Positions 17,988 to 26,554 of a stretch of DNA of 41,485 bases are shown here, piece after piece. The stretch's first letter is position 1, and every line of letters begins with the position of its first letter. The DNA is from Parvularculales bacterium (GTDB lineage Bacteria; Pseudomonadota; Alphaproteobacteria; JAPOUT01; JBAJNM01). The notes beneath the pieces are model-generated. The model saw only the letters and a list, made by a program, of their open reading frames with translations. It made no database searches and was not told the origin of the DNA. The stretch covers positions 1 through 41,485 of the forward strand of contig JBAJNM010000014.1 of the NCBI GenBank assembly GCA_036881865.1, read 5' to 3'. Made by a program: the position numbers and the translations under genes.

Positions 17988-18590
17988 ATGAAACCTCTGC
18001 TTCGCCTTGTATTTGAGATTGGTCCGCTCGTAGTGTTTTTTTTCGCAAACGCTCAGGCGAGCGCTGTTCTGGGAACGCCGACAGACGATAATATTTTTTA
18101 TGCGACCGGTGCTTTTATGGCGGCTACTGCTATCGCCTTACCTGGCGCATGGCTTGTGATGGGCCGTATGCCCGTCATGCCCATAGTGAGTGGAGGGTTC
18201 ATTCTTGTTTTTGGTGGTTTGACCCTTGCTTTGCAGGATGAGTTGTTTATTAAGCTCAAACCTACCATCGTCAATGTTTTGTTTGCTGTTATTTTGTTTG
18301 GCGGGCTGGCAAGAGGTCATCCCTTGCTCAAGACCCTGATGGGCAGTTTCATACCTCTTGATGATGAGGGATGGCGGTTTCTTACTGTGCGGTGGGCGTG
18401 GTTTTTTCTATTTCTTGCAGGTGCAAACGAGATTGTCTGGCGTACTTTCTCAACGGATTTTTGGATCAGTTTTAAACTGTTCGGTATTATGCCGCTTACC
18501 TTTGCCTTTATGATTGCTCAGGCAGGGTTAATTCAGCGTCATGCCACAGCACCTCTTGGCGAGGAAAACCACCTTAAGGATGCACCATGA
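17988..18590 (+). CDS. yciB: YciB/IspA-type inner membrane protein (septation protein A family)
   Basis: This 200-residue membrane protein opens with PLLRLVFEIGPLVVFFFAN, the family signature, and shows about five to six hydrophobic segments. VRWAWFFLFLAGANEIVWR is a second family block. Homologues affect septation and envelope integrity, though the mechanism is unresolved. It is probably the last gene of the dapF-mtaB-ftsY operon (56-bp gap). Its final 52 bases overlap the converging DUF2332 gene. Confidence 0.9.
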   Translation: MKPLLRLVFEIGPLVVFFFANAQASAVLGTPTDDNIFYATGAFMAATAIALPGAWLVMGRMPVMPIVSGGFILVFGGLTLALQDELFIKLKPTIVNVLFAVILFGGLARGHPLLKTLMGSFIPLDDEGWRFLTVRWAWFFLFLAGANEIVWRTFSTDFWISFKLFGIMPLTFAFMIAQAGLIQRHATAPLGEENHLKDAP

Positions 18591-19666
18591 GGATGTGCTA
18601 CGGCAAGCCGCTGAGTCTGTCTCTCCGGCCATAGAGTAAGGGTGAGTTCTGGAGGTTTGTTAAGATCTGGACCGGGATGCTCCATGCGTAACCACGCAAG
18701 AGGTGTGTTTTTGTCGGCGCGGCTCCCCGCTTCCTCAAGTGCATTCCGGATAGCATTTTGTGAGGTTTCCGGCAAGTAAGACCACATAATAGAATGATAC
18801 AAAACACGTACCTTACTTGGTTTCTCAGGTGATACCATTTGGGCCACCCACGACGTAGCGTCTGCTTCTTCAACGTGAGTATCATTGGTGCGTGCTATGG
18901 ATATAGCATTCCTTAAGCGCACCAGACGGTCTGGTTGATCCGGCCAGATAAAAGCTTCAAGATGCCGAACGGTCTCATCATCTGACAGGTCAACGGGTTT
19001 TACATCACAACCGTACCTCCCGGCAATGTGCAATGGTGCATCCAGCGGTGGTAGGGGGCCGTGCCAGTCAATCGGTAGAGTTAAAGGATTTGTCTCATCC
19101 CCCCACGAAACTTTCGTGCCATCTTCGTGATTTATTGAATAAAAAAACTTATCCCAGTTGAGATTTAATCCCGCACTGGCTCCAATTTCAAACAATTGCA
19201 AGGGTAGGGAATATGCCTCTGCAATTTTTAAAAAACCCCCCAGTAAAACTGCCGAACGACGCACCTCATTGGTTTGTGGAGGATGGCTCAAAAATGCCCG
19301 TACGGTTTCTTCCTGCTCTTTTATAACGTTACATACGGCAGGCCACAGAATATCAGCGTCACCGGAGTTACCTTTATAACTCCCATCAGGAGCCGTGGGA
19401 TAAAAAAGGTTAAGTTCTCCACCGTGACCCGTCAAAACTAAATGATGCAACGCTCCCGAAAAGCGAAGAGGCAATGCGCCCATGACAGGATGTCCCTCCC
19501 ATTCTGCCATCAAAGAGGCTGCAATACCTCCGTCTTTAATGTCACGGGCGGCGGCTTCTAACAGAACCGGCATCAGTGAAGACCCCAACGCAGCGCAATG
19601 ACCGGCTTGGTCTATAAAAGACTGTGCAATATCTTCAAGTTTGTTTGGAGCGTTTGTGTTACTCAT
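18539..19666 (-). CDS. DUF2332 family protein
   Basis: This 375-residue cytosolic protein matches DUF2332: an N-terminal helical region, then LQLFEIGASAGLNLNWDKF, then VLYHSIMWSYLP and LAWLRMEHPG. The EIGASAGLNL stretch resembles the glycine-rich AdoMet site of Rossmann methyltransferases, so an enzymatic role is possible but unproven. No signal peptide or membrane segment is seen. It is divergent from the MarR-type gene (81-bp gap), and its 3' end overlaps yciB tail to tail by 52 bases. Confidence 0.82.
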   Translation of the reverse strand: MSNTNAPNKLEDIAQSFIDQAGHCAALGSSLMPVLLEAAARDIKDGGIAASLMAEWEGHPVMGALPLRFSGALHHLVLTGHGGELNLFYPTAPDGSYKGNSGDADILWPAVCNVIKEQEETVRAFLSHPPQTNEVRRSAVLLGGFLKIAEAYSLPLQLFEIGASAGLNLNWDKFFYSINHEDGTKVSWGDETNPLTLPIDWHGPLPPLDAPLHIAGRYGCDVKPVDLSDDETVRHLEAFIWPDQPDRLVRLRNAISIARTNDTHVEEADATSWVAQMVSPEKPSKVRVLYHSIMWSYLPETSQNAIRNALEEAGSRADKNTPLAWLRMEHPGPDLNKPPELTLTLWPERQTQRLAVAHPHGASLRWFSSPRGAVA

Positions 19667-19747
19667 AAAATTATAATATAAAGCGTGATGGAATCATTGT
19701 TAAATACGTCTTAACAGAACGTTGATTTTTCTAAAAGTGTTACGCCC

Positions 19748-20275
19748 ATGGATGATATGAGTGATAGAAGTAACGATACCGAACAATCGGTGTTGTCATG
19801 CGACTTTAATCTCGAAACATCTCTATGCCATCTTTTATATCGCGCTCGGCAACATGTTGAAGGGCAGTTAGCGCATTCTTTAAGTGAGTCAGGGTTAACA
19901 CCTCGCCAGTTCATTGTATTGCTGTCTATCCGGAAAGAAGAGGGGTTGACTCAGTCAGACCTTGTTTCCCAGACCGGCATTGACAGTAGCACTCTGGGAG
20001 ACATGATAAGCCGGTTGCTTACACGGGGTCTTGTAGTACGCCGCCGCTTGAAGCGCGATGGACGGCTAACGGCGGTACGGTTATCGGCTTCTGGGCGGCG
20101 CCTTTTGGAGAGAGCGGCCCCTGCCGCCGAAGCCGTAGAGCGCACTCTTACGGCCCATATTTCTCCTCAAAACCTTACCCAGCTTTTGGAAACCTTAAAG
20201 CGCCTGCCGGACAGTTTGTTGCAGGAAGAAGAGCAAAGTAACGCAGTTCCGTGGGAAAGACGCTTCAGCCTGTAG
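19748..20275 (+). CDS. MarR-family transcriptional regulator
   Basis: This 175-residue protein has a MarR winged helix. LTPRQFIVLLSIRKEEGLTQSDLV precedes the recognition helix region (GIDSSTLGDMISRLLTRGLV) and the wing (RRRLKRDGRLTAVRLSASGRRLLE). Helices at both ends would form the dimer. MarR proteins usually repress a neighbouring gene and respond to small phenolic ligands; the divergent DUF2332 gene is the obvious candidate target. The start may be the ATG at 19748 or the one at 19757. Confidence 0.85.
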   Translation: MDDMSDRSNDTEQSVLSCDFNLETSLCHLLYRARQHVEGQLAHSLSESGLTPRQFIVLLSIRKEEGLTQSDLVSQTGIDSSTLGDMISRLLTRGLVVRRRLKRDGRLTAVRLSASGRRLLERAAPAAEAVERTLTAHISPQNLTQLLETLKRLPDSLLQEEEQSNAVPWERRFSL

Positions 20276-20333
20276 TCTGGGGTAGCGCTGGCCAAAGAGT
20301 TATAGAACTATGGTTTTTTTATGGGAATTGTAC

Positions 20334-20663
20334 ACTTAAGTAACAATCTATTTTACATCTATCTGAGCCAAAAAAACACCATTTCTAACGGTATTGCGCC
20401 TCGTTGAGCAGCCAGTAGGCTTTTGTATTCTTGAGGGCCTCGTTGTCCTCAGCATAGTCAAAAGGTATTTTTCCTTTTTTATCTTGCGCTCTTCCATCGG
20501 CCCCATGAGCTAGCAAGAGTTCCACCACTGCTGGTGTCTTGCTCTCAATCGCCGCCCTATGCAAGGGCGTAAAACCCTACTTGTCACGGGCCTCAATTCT
20601 CTCCCGGCAGACCCCTTATGATGTCCTCTATTTAATTGGATAAAAACAGATTGTTACTTAAGT
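20334..20663. repeat. Inverted repeat pair bounding a 330-bp segment (MITE-like)
   Basis: ACTTAAGTAACAATCT at 20334-20349 recurs as its exact reverse complement at 20648-20663. Weaker matching continues a few bases either side (to about 27 bases with mismatches). The pair encloses only a dead ankyrin-repeat fragment and no transposase. The arrangement resembles a non-autonomous element or a decayed insertion, but no clear target-site duplication was seen. Confidence 0.6.
20385..20615 (-). pseudogene. Ankyrin-repeat protein fragment
   Basis: On the minus strand the frame reads IEARDK, stop, GFTPLHRAAIESKTPAVVELLLAHGADGRAQDKKGKIPFDYA, and then ends at TAG 20387-20385 after LLNEAQYR. This is a clear ankyrin repeat plus a natural-looking C-terminus. 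The TAG at 20579-20577 replaces the residue that is usually Tyr or Asp in DKxGxTPLH. A further in-frame TAA (20618-20616) closes the frame upstream, and there is no start codon. It is therefore the 3' relic of a longer gene. Confidence 0.75.
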
Positions 20664-20681
20664 ATATAAGCCCCTCTTTAA

Positions 20682-21257
20682 TTATGGCAGGGGGATTAGT
20701 TCGGCTTTGCGGGTGGCCCGGTCAAGAGCAGGGGTTATGAGCTGCGTTATAACGCTAGGGGTCAGGGGACCCTTGTGTCGCACAATGATACGTCCGGTAC
20801 CATCTACAATAAATGTTTCGGGAATGCCATAAATACCCCAATCCAGTGCTGTATAGCCGTTGATGTCGCTACCGACGTGCGCAAAAGGATTACCCAGTTG
20901 ACTCAAAAATCGGCGGGCATTGGCCGGATCATCTTTATAGTTAAGGCCTAACAGTTGAATGTCTTGCCGCTGGGCCAACTCTTTAAGCAGGGGATGTTCT
21001 GCCCGGCAGGGGGCGCACCAGGAAGCCCAGACATTAACAAGGCTTAACCGGCCTGTTTTGAGATCTGCATCAGAAAACCCCCCACGGTCAAGGCCTTCCA
21101 GAGGTGGCAAATCAAATGATGGGGCATATCGTACTGTCTCGTGGCTTGGTGAAAAAATATCCTCCTCACTAAACAAAGCTGCCAGCAAAAATCCACCTAG
21201 TAGAATAAACAAAACAAATGGCGCAAAACGCCAGAAAATAGTGCGGTTTAATAACAT
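20682..21257 (-). CDS. ccmG: CcmG/DsbE, thiol-disulfide reductase of cytochrome c maturation
   Basis: CcmG is a membrane-anchored periplasmic thioredoxin-fold protein that keeps apocytochrome c cysteines reduced for haem ligation. The 191-residue protein has an N-terminal anchor (about residues 8-30) and the active site WCAPC (Cys81, Cys84). LLGLNYKDDPANARRFL and GIPETFIVDGTGRI are CcmG-type blocks. It is the last gene of the ccm operon here, 6 bases after ccmD. Confidence 0.95.
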   Translation of the reverse strand: MLLNRTIFWRFAPFVLFILLGGFLLAALFSEEDIFSPSHETVRYAPSFDLPPLEGLDRGGFSDADLKTGRLSLVNVWASWCAPCRAEHPLLKELAQRQDIQLLGLNYKDDPANARRFLSQLGNPFAHVGSDINGYTALDWGIYGIPETFIVDGTGRIIVRHKGPLTPSVITQLITPALDRATRKAELIPLP

Positions 21258-21263
21258 AGGAAG

Positions 21264-21434
21264 TTAGGCTTTGGGAGTGCGTTGTTGGTCAGCCTCAAGA
21301 GTCTCGAGCAGAGTTTTTTGGTGGCGTAAATCATAAACACTGGCGATGGTAAGTCCGCCTAGCACAACAGCTGAGAGAACAAACCCTCCCCACACAAAAA
21401 AGCCATAACCACCCATGGCGAGCCAGTCCATCAT
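21264..21434 (-). CDS. ccmD: CcmD, small haem exporter subunit
   Basis: This 56-residue ORF begins MMDWLAMGGYGFFVWGG, has one membrane helix (about residues 10-33) and ends in a charged tail (LRHQKTLLETLEADQ). That is the standard CcmD layout; it helps release the haem-bound chaperone CcmE from CcmABC. The ATG overlaps the ccmC stop (ATGA), and a second ATG follows immediately. ccmG begins 6 bases after its stop. Both position and sequence support the call. Confidence 0.92.
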   Translation of the reverse strand: MMDWLAMGGYGFFVWGGFVLSAVVLGGLTIASVYDLRHQKTLLETLEADQQRTPKA

Positions 21435-22171
21435 GGGGTGTACTCCTGTGTTGGTCGGTTGGCGTAGGTTGTTAGCAGAGTATGAAGTCGGCGCTGCATA
21501 ATCTCGCTTCTCATGCGCATGATTAAAACGGAAACAAAAAAACTGGCAAAGGCCAGTGCCATAACAAGCAGAGGAATTAAAAGGCTGGAATGAATAGCGG
21601 GCCCTTCAGCGCGCAATACGCTGGCGGGTTGATGAAGGGTGTTCCACCACTCGACGGAATAGTGAATGATAGGCAGGTTAAGAACGCCTACCATGGCGAG
21701 AATGGCCGCCGCTCTGGAGGCCAATAGAGGGTTATCTATTGTACGCCACAAAGCTATATAGCCCAGATAAAGAAAAAATAACAACAACACGGAAGTCAGC
21801 CGTGCATCCCACACCCACCATGCTCCCCACATGGGCTTGCCCCACAAAGAACCGGTTGCAAGGGCGAGAAAAGTAAAACAAGCACCTATGGGGGCTGCAG
21901 CGCGGGCGGCTACATCGGCAAGGGGTCGCTTGAATACGAAAGATACGGCACTCATCATGCCTATAAACAGATAAACACCCATTGCCATCCAGGCGGAAGG
22001 CACGTGCACAAACATCAGGCGTACGGCTTCTCCTTGTTGATAATCTGGCGGAGCAACAAACAACGCCAGATAAAGCCCGGTAGTTAGGAGCACGACTGTA
22101 GCGGTTCCTACCCACGGTTGTAGAATTGTGGCGAGGGTCATAAAACGGGCCGGATTAGCATAGGCTAGCAT
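21431..22171 (-). CDS. ccmC: CcmC, haem-handling membrane protein
   Basis: CcmC attaches haem to the chaperone CcmE. The 246-residue protein has about six membrane helices and the tryptophan-rich motif WGAWWVWDARLT, the signature of the haem-handling family. Conserved histidines flank it in FVHVPSAWMAM and near IIHYSVEWWNTLHQP. It lies 63 bases after ccmB and couples to ccmD by ATGA. Confidence 0.96.
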   Translation of the reverse strand: MLAYANPARFMTLATILQPWVGTATVVLLTTGLYLALFVAPPDYQQGEAVRLMFVHVPSAWMAMGVYLFIGMMSAVSFVFKRPLADVAARAAAPIGACFTFLALATGSLWGKPMWGAWWVWDARLTSVLLLFFLYLGYIALWRTIDNPLLASRAAAILAMVGVLNLPIIHYSVEWWNTLHQPASVLRAEGPAIHSSLLIPLLVMALAFASFFVSVLIMRMRSEIMQRRLHTLLTTYANRPTQEYTP

Positions 22172-22234
22172 GAGAGTCCCTTACTGGTGATAGTTTACAA
22201 ATGCAAGTCAGAAGCCTCTTTGTTTTTATGATAT

Positions 22235-22960
22235 TCAAGAGCGTCCCCGCAAGGCCGCCGCCGCTACAAGAGGCGCCAGCACTAAAGCTGCCAGAGAAAA
22301 AGAAGCCAGAAACAAAAGAGGGCGAATAAAAAGTGTGGCAGATTCTTGTCCCATAGCGTCGCCGGACACAAAAATGCTCAAGGCGCCTGCTCCAAAAATA
22401 AGCACCGGCGTTTGAAGGGGCAACAAAAGAAGCGGCATAAGCAATCCTGCATGACGCAACTCAAGAGTTAGACAAGCCCCCACCGCTCCCGTTAAGCTAA
22501 GGGCAGGGGTTCCTATAAGCATCGTCAAAAATAAAGCGGGCAATACGGCTATATCAACGCCCAGCATCAGGCCCACGATAGGAGCGGCAAAAGTGAGGAT
22601 GGCACCGGTCATCAACCAGTGGGCCAGACATTTGGCCAGAACGGTCCCCTCAAGGGAAAGTGGCCACTCACGAAGTAGAGGAGAGATCCGGATGATATCC
22701 AGAGAACCATCTTCTTCGTCACCCCGAAATAAATTATCCAGAGAAAATAGACAGGCCAGCAACATTATAATCCATAACAGCCCCGGGACCAGTGTCGTTA
22801 CGTATCTGCCTTCAGCCCCTAACCCGAGAGGTAACAACACCGCAACAAGAGCAAAAAACGCTAACGCCATGACGCCACCCCCCGTGCGCCAGGCAATTTT
22901 TATGTCACGGCATATCAAGGCTGCCATTACTCTTATCATGATGCGCTTCCCGTGGCTCAC
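22235..22960 (-). CDS. ccmB: CcmB, permease of the CcmAB haem-related ABC transporter
   Basis: CcmB is the membrane subunit partnering CcmA. About six hydrophobic segments are visible over 241 residues, with the opening ALICRDIKIAWRTGGGVMALAFF and the LDNLFRGDEEDGSLD loop typical of the family. A GTG at 22960 overlaps the ccmA stop (GTGA). An ATG at 22939 has a better ribosome-binding sequence (GGGAAG) and may be the true start, giving 234 residues. Confidence 0.94.
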   Translation of the reverse strand: MSHGKRIMIRVMAALICRDIKIAWRTGGGVMALAFFALVAVLLPLGLGAEGRYVTTLVPGLLWIIMLLACLFSLDNLFRGDEEDGSLDIIRISPLLREWPLSLEGTVLAKCLAHWLMTGAILTFAAPIVGLMLGVDIAVLPALFLTMLIGTPALSLTGAVGACLTLELRHAGLLMPLLLLPLQTPVLIFGAGALSIFVSGDAMGQESATLFIRPLLFLASFSLAALVLAPLVAAAALRGRS

Positions 22961-23592
22961 CCAAGCTTGAGCGTGATGGCTTCGTCAGGGGTGTAGGCAT
23001 CATGAGTTGTCATCACCAGAAGCCCCCCCTCTGCACGATGGCGGTTTATGATGTCTGCCAGTTTGGTACGGGAAGGACTATCAAGACCGGTGGTGGGCTC
23101 ATCCAGCAACCACACAGGCCGTTGCACCGTCAACAATCGCGCCAGGGCTATACGCCGCCGCTCTCCGGCTGACAAATGAGCGACAGGTACTGGCAACACA
23201 TACGGCAAGCCAAAAGCCGCCAGTGCTGATGTGACTGTTTTGGCAGTGTGTTTGTTTCCGCCCAGAAATGTCGCCCAAAACGACAAATTCTCCTGAGCGC
23301 TCAGAGATGCCTTCAACCCATCCCGATGCCCCACATAATGAAGACATCCACCTCGGTGAAGAGGGGAGAAACCGCCTTCCTCAAGAGTTATACGGCCAGA
23401 GGCCGCCGTAGCCAAACCCGCTAAAATTCGCAATAGGCTGGTCTTGCCGCTTCCGTTGCCCCCTCGTATCACCAGCGCATCGCCGGAAGAGAGGGTGAAT
23501 GCTACGTCAGAAAATATCCGCCGCCCACCTCGCTCGCATGCCAGACCTTCTGCCACAAGGCTTACGGAAGGCAACTTTAGTGATGGTTGCAT
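22957..23592 (-). CDS. ccmA: CcmA, ATPase of the cytochrome c maturation ABC transporter
   Basis: This 211-residue ABC ATPase uses ATP to release holo-CcmE from CcmC. Walker A is IRGGNGSGKTSLL, the signature is HLSAGERRRIALARL, Walker B is WLLDEPTTGLD, and the H-loop is TTHDAY. It is the first gene of ccmA-B-C-D-G. ccmE, ccmF and ccmH are not in the window. It is divergent from acnA with a 154-bp gap that must hold both promoters. Confidence 0.95.
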   Translation of the reverse strand: MQPSLKLPSVSLVAEGLACERGGRRIFSDVAFTLSSGDALVIRGGNGSGKTSLLRILAGLATAASGRITLEEGGFSPLHRGGCLHYVGHRDGLKASLSAQENLSFWATFLGGNKHTAKTVTSALAAFGLPYVLPVPVAHLSAGERRRIALARLLTVQRPVWLLDEPTTGLDSPSRTKLADIINRHRAEGGLLVMTTHDAYTPDEAITLKLG

Positions 23593-23746
23593 TGCTTTGC
23601 CGTCTCTTTCTTCTTACGCAAAAAAGACAAAATATTTTCTCCGGGGGTCGTGGTGACCTTTCTAACTATAGTGAGACATGGTAGAGTGTTCTGCAACAGG
23701 GGTGAAACACAAAGAGTAAAAATAAGGTGCAAAACAAAGGGAAAAA

Positions 23747-26452
23747 ATGATGGTGAAGAGCAAACCGAAAACCCCCTCTCATCCGGATAGTTTCAAATCA
23801 CGGCGGGCCTTTAAGGTTGGAGCGCGTCAATGGAAATACTATAGCCTCAGGGCGGCAGAAAAAAACGGCTTGGAAGGTATAAGCCGCCTGCCATTTTCTC
23901 TCAAGATTCTGCTGGAAAATCTGTTGCGTCATGAGGATGGAGGCACTGTTAAATCTGCTGATATAAAAGCTGTCAAAAACTGGTTGAAGCGGCGTAAGAG
24001 CACACGGGAGATTGCTTTTCGTCCGGCGCGGGTATTAATGCAGGATTTCACTGGTGTGCCTGCCGTTGTGGATTTGGCCGCCATGCGGGATGCCATCCGG
24101 AATATCGGTGGAGAGCCCGACCGAATAAACCCTCAAACACCGGTGGATTTGGTCATTGACCATTCTGTCATCGTAGATCATTTCGCCAATGCGTCAGCGT
24201 TTAAGCAAAATGTCGCTGTGGAATATGAGCGCAACAACGAGCGTTATGAGTTTTTACGGTGGGGGTCGGAGGCTTTTGATAATTTCCGGGTGGTACCTCC
24301 CGGTACGGGCATCTGTCATCAGGTGAATCTGGAATATCTGTCACAATCTGTATGGGCGGGCCAAAACTCTACGGCCTATCCCGATACACTGGTGGGGACC
24401 GATAGCCATACCACCATGGTCAACGGCCTTGCTGTATTGGGCTGGGGCGTGGGGGGTATTGAAGCCGAGGCTGCCATGTTGGGGCAACCGATTTCTATGT
24501 TGATACCGGAGGTGATTGGGTTGCGCCTGACCGGTCGCCTGCAAGAGGGCGTTACGGCAACGGATATGGTGCTGACGGTCACGGAAATGTTGCGCAAAAA
24601 AGGTGTGGTGGGCAAATTCGTAGAGTTTTATGGAACAGGGCTGGATAATTTGGCATTAGAAGACCGTGCGACCATTGCTAATATGGCTCCGGAATATGGT
24701 GCTACATGCGGATTTTTCCCTATTGATAGGGAAACTTTGAAATACATGAAAGCAACAGGGCGCAAACCCTCTCAGATTGCGATGGTAGAAAAATACGCCC
24801 GCACTCAGGGCATGTTCCGCACGGCACGCACGCCGGATCCGGTGTTTACGGATACCCTAACCCTTGACCTTGGTACTGTTATTCCTTCATTGGCAGGCCC
24901 CCGCCGTCCGCAGGACCGCATCGGCCTGAATAAGATGGCTGGCAGTTTCAGGAGCGAACTTAAAACCGGCTTCGGCGTTACAGACACAGGTAGTGCTACA
25001 AAGCGCCATCCGGTTGCCAATCATAATTTCACTCTCGGTCACGGTGATATTGTAATTGCCGCGATTACATCGTGCACTAATACCTCCAACCCCAGCGTTA
25101 TGCTGGGGGCCGGACTGTTGGCGCAAAATGCCGTCAAAAAAGGATTATCCGTTAAGCCGTGGGTCAAGACATCTCTTGCGCCCGGTTCGCAGGTTGTGAC
25201 CGACTATCTGAAAAAAGCCGGTGTGCAAAATGCGCTGAATAAGCTGGGCTTTAATCTGGTGGGCTATGGATGCACAACGTGTATTGGAAATTCGGGTCCG
25301 CTATCACCGGATATATCCGGGACTATCAATAAGAACGATCTTGTGGCCGCCGCCGTTTTGTCAGGCAATCGCAATTTTGAAGGCCGCGTTAATGCGGACG
25401 TGCGCGCTAACTATCTGGCCTCGCCCATGCTGGTGGTAGCCTATGCTATTGCGGGCTCTGTTAGGTGCGACCTGGCCCGTGAACCTCTGGGGCATGACAA
25501 AAACGGCACACCGGTTTATTTGCGCGACATTTGGCCCACGGGACAGGATATTTCTGGTACCTTGCGACGCTGTATTACGCCTGCCATGTTTCGCTCTCGT
25601 TATAGTGACGTTTTTAAGGGAGATACCAACTGGCGGCGCATTAAAGCGCCTAAGGATGAAGTTTATAAATGGAGCAATTCGTCCACTTATGTACATAAGC
25701 CGCCTTTCTTTGAGGGGCTAACGCCTGAGCCTTCGCCGGTGGAAGATATACGGAACGCTCGCATTTTAGGCTTGTTTGGCGACAGTATTACCACAGACCA
25801 CATTAGTCCTGCAGGGTCTATCCGCAAAGATAGTCCGGCGGGCGATTGGCTTACCTCTCATGGTGTAAAGCCCGTAGATTTTAATTCTTATGGTTCCAGA
25901 CGCGGCAACCACGAGGTCATGATGCGCGGTACTTTCGCTAACATTCGTATAAAAAACCAGATGACCCCCGGTATAGAAGGTGGTGTTACCAAACACTGGC
26001 CGGGTGGTAAGGTGATGCCCATCTATGATGCCGCCATGAAATACACCGCACAAAATGTACCGTTGGTAGTGATTGCCGGTAAAGAGTATGGAACCGGCTC
26101 AAGTCGGGATTGGGCCGCTAAGGGAACCCGCCTTCTGGGGGTGAGGGCGGTTATTGCCAGCTCCTTTGAACGTATCCATCGCTCCAATTTGATTGGCATG
26201 GGGGTTGTGCCGCTTCAATTTGAAGCGGGTGTGACATGGAGGGAATTGGGGATGGACGGATCTGAGATCATTTCCATTCAGGGACTTGAAAGCGGGCTAA
26301 AACCCGGCGGGAGCGTGAGTGCTGTCCTGTTTGCGTCCGGCGGTAAGAAACAGACTCTTAACCTATTGTGTCGTATTGATACAGGTGATGAGATGGAATA
26401 TTATAAAAACGGAGGTATTTTATCTTACGTTTTGCGCCGCTTGGCCGCTTAA
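23747..26452 (+). CDS. acnA: AcnA, aconitate hydratase
   Basis: Aconitase interconverts citrate and isocitrate in the TCA cycle. The 901-residue protein is an IRP1/AcnA-type enzyme. [4Fe-4S] ligands are the cysteine in ITSCTNTSNPSVMLGAG and the two in VGYGCTTCIGNSGPL. ITTDHISPAGSI and KEYGTGSSRDWAAKG complete the active site, the latter in the C-terminal swivel domain. Tandem ATGs at 23747 and 23750 follow AAAGGG. The acnA/ccmA divergence and a downstream DUF1223 gene are a frequent alphaproteobacterial arrangement. Confidence 0.97.
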   Translation: MMVKSKPKTPSHPDSFKSRRAFKVGARQWKYYSLRAAEKNGLEGISRLPFSLKILLENLLRHEDGGTVKSADIKAVKNWLKRRKSTREIAFRPARVLMQDFTGVPAVVDLAAMRDAIRNIGGEPDRINPQTPVDLVIDHSVIVDHFANASAFKQNVAVEYERNNERYEFLRWGSEAFDNFRVVPPGTGICHQVNLEYLSQSVWAGQNSTAYPDTLVGTDSHTTMVNGLAVLGWGVGGIEAEAAMLGQPISMLIPEVIGLRLTGRLQEGVTATDMVLTVTEMLRKKGVVGKFVEFYGTGLDNLALEDRATIANMAPEYGATCGFFPIDRETLKYMKATGRKPSQIAMVEKYARTQGMFRTARTPDPVFTDTLTLDLGTVIPSLAGPRRPQDRIGLNKMAGSFRSELKTGFGVTDTGSATKRHPVANHNFTLGHGDIVIAAITSCTNTSNPSVMLGAGLLAQNAVKKGLSVKPWVKTSLAPGSQVVTDYLKKAGVQNALNKLGFNLVGYGCTTCIGNSGPLSPDISGTINKNDLVAAAVLSGNRNFEGRVNADVRANYLASPMLVVAYAIAGSVRCDLAREPLGHDKNGTPVYLRDIWPTGQDISGTLRRCITPAMFRSRYSDVFKGDTNWRRIKAPKDEVYKWSNSSTYVHKPPFFEGLTPEPSPVEDIRNARILGLFGDSITTDHISPAGSIRKDSPAGDWLTSHGVKPVDFNSYGSRRGNHEVMMRGTFANIRIKNQMTPGIEGGVTKHWPGGKVMPIYDAAMKYTAQNVPLVVIAGKEYGTGSSRDWAAKGTRLLGVRAVIASSFERIHRSNLIGMGVVPLQFEAGVTWRELGMDGSEIISIQGLESGLKPGGSVSAVLFASGGKKQTLNLLCRIDTGDEMEYYKNGGILSYVLRRLAA

Positions 26453-26469
26453 AAGAGAGCGCTCTCTTT
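26452..26469 (+). terminator. Perfect palindrome after acnA, possible terminator
   Basis: AAAGAGAGCGCTCTCTTT begins at the last base of the acnA stop codon and is a perfect 18-nt palindrome. A run of seven T follows about 10 bases later, so it is a hairpin with an imperfectly placed U-tract. It could end acnA transcription or protect the mRNA 3' end. Confidence 0.45.
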
Positions 26470-26554
26470 CTATCGCCGGTTTTTTTACTTATTATGCTCT
26501 GGCGTCGTCCTCGTCATAATTATCTATTCGTTAAAACGGGAAGTGATGGTTTGA

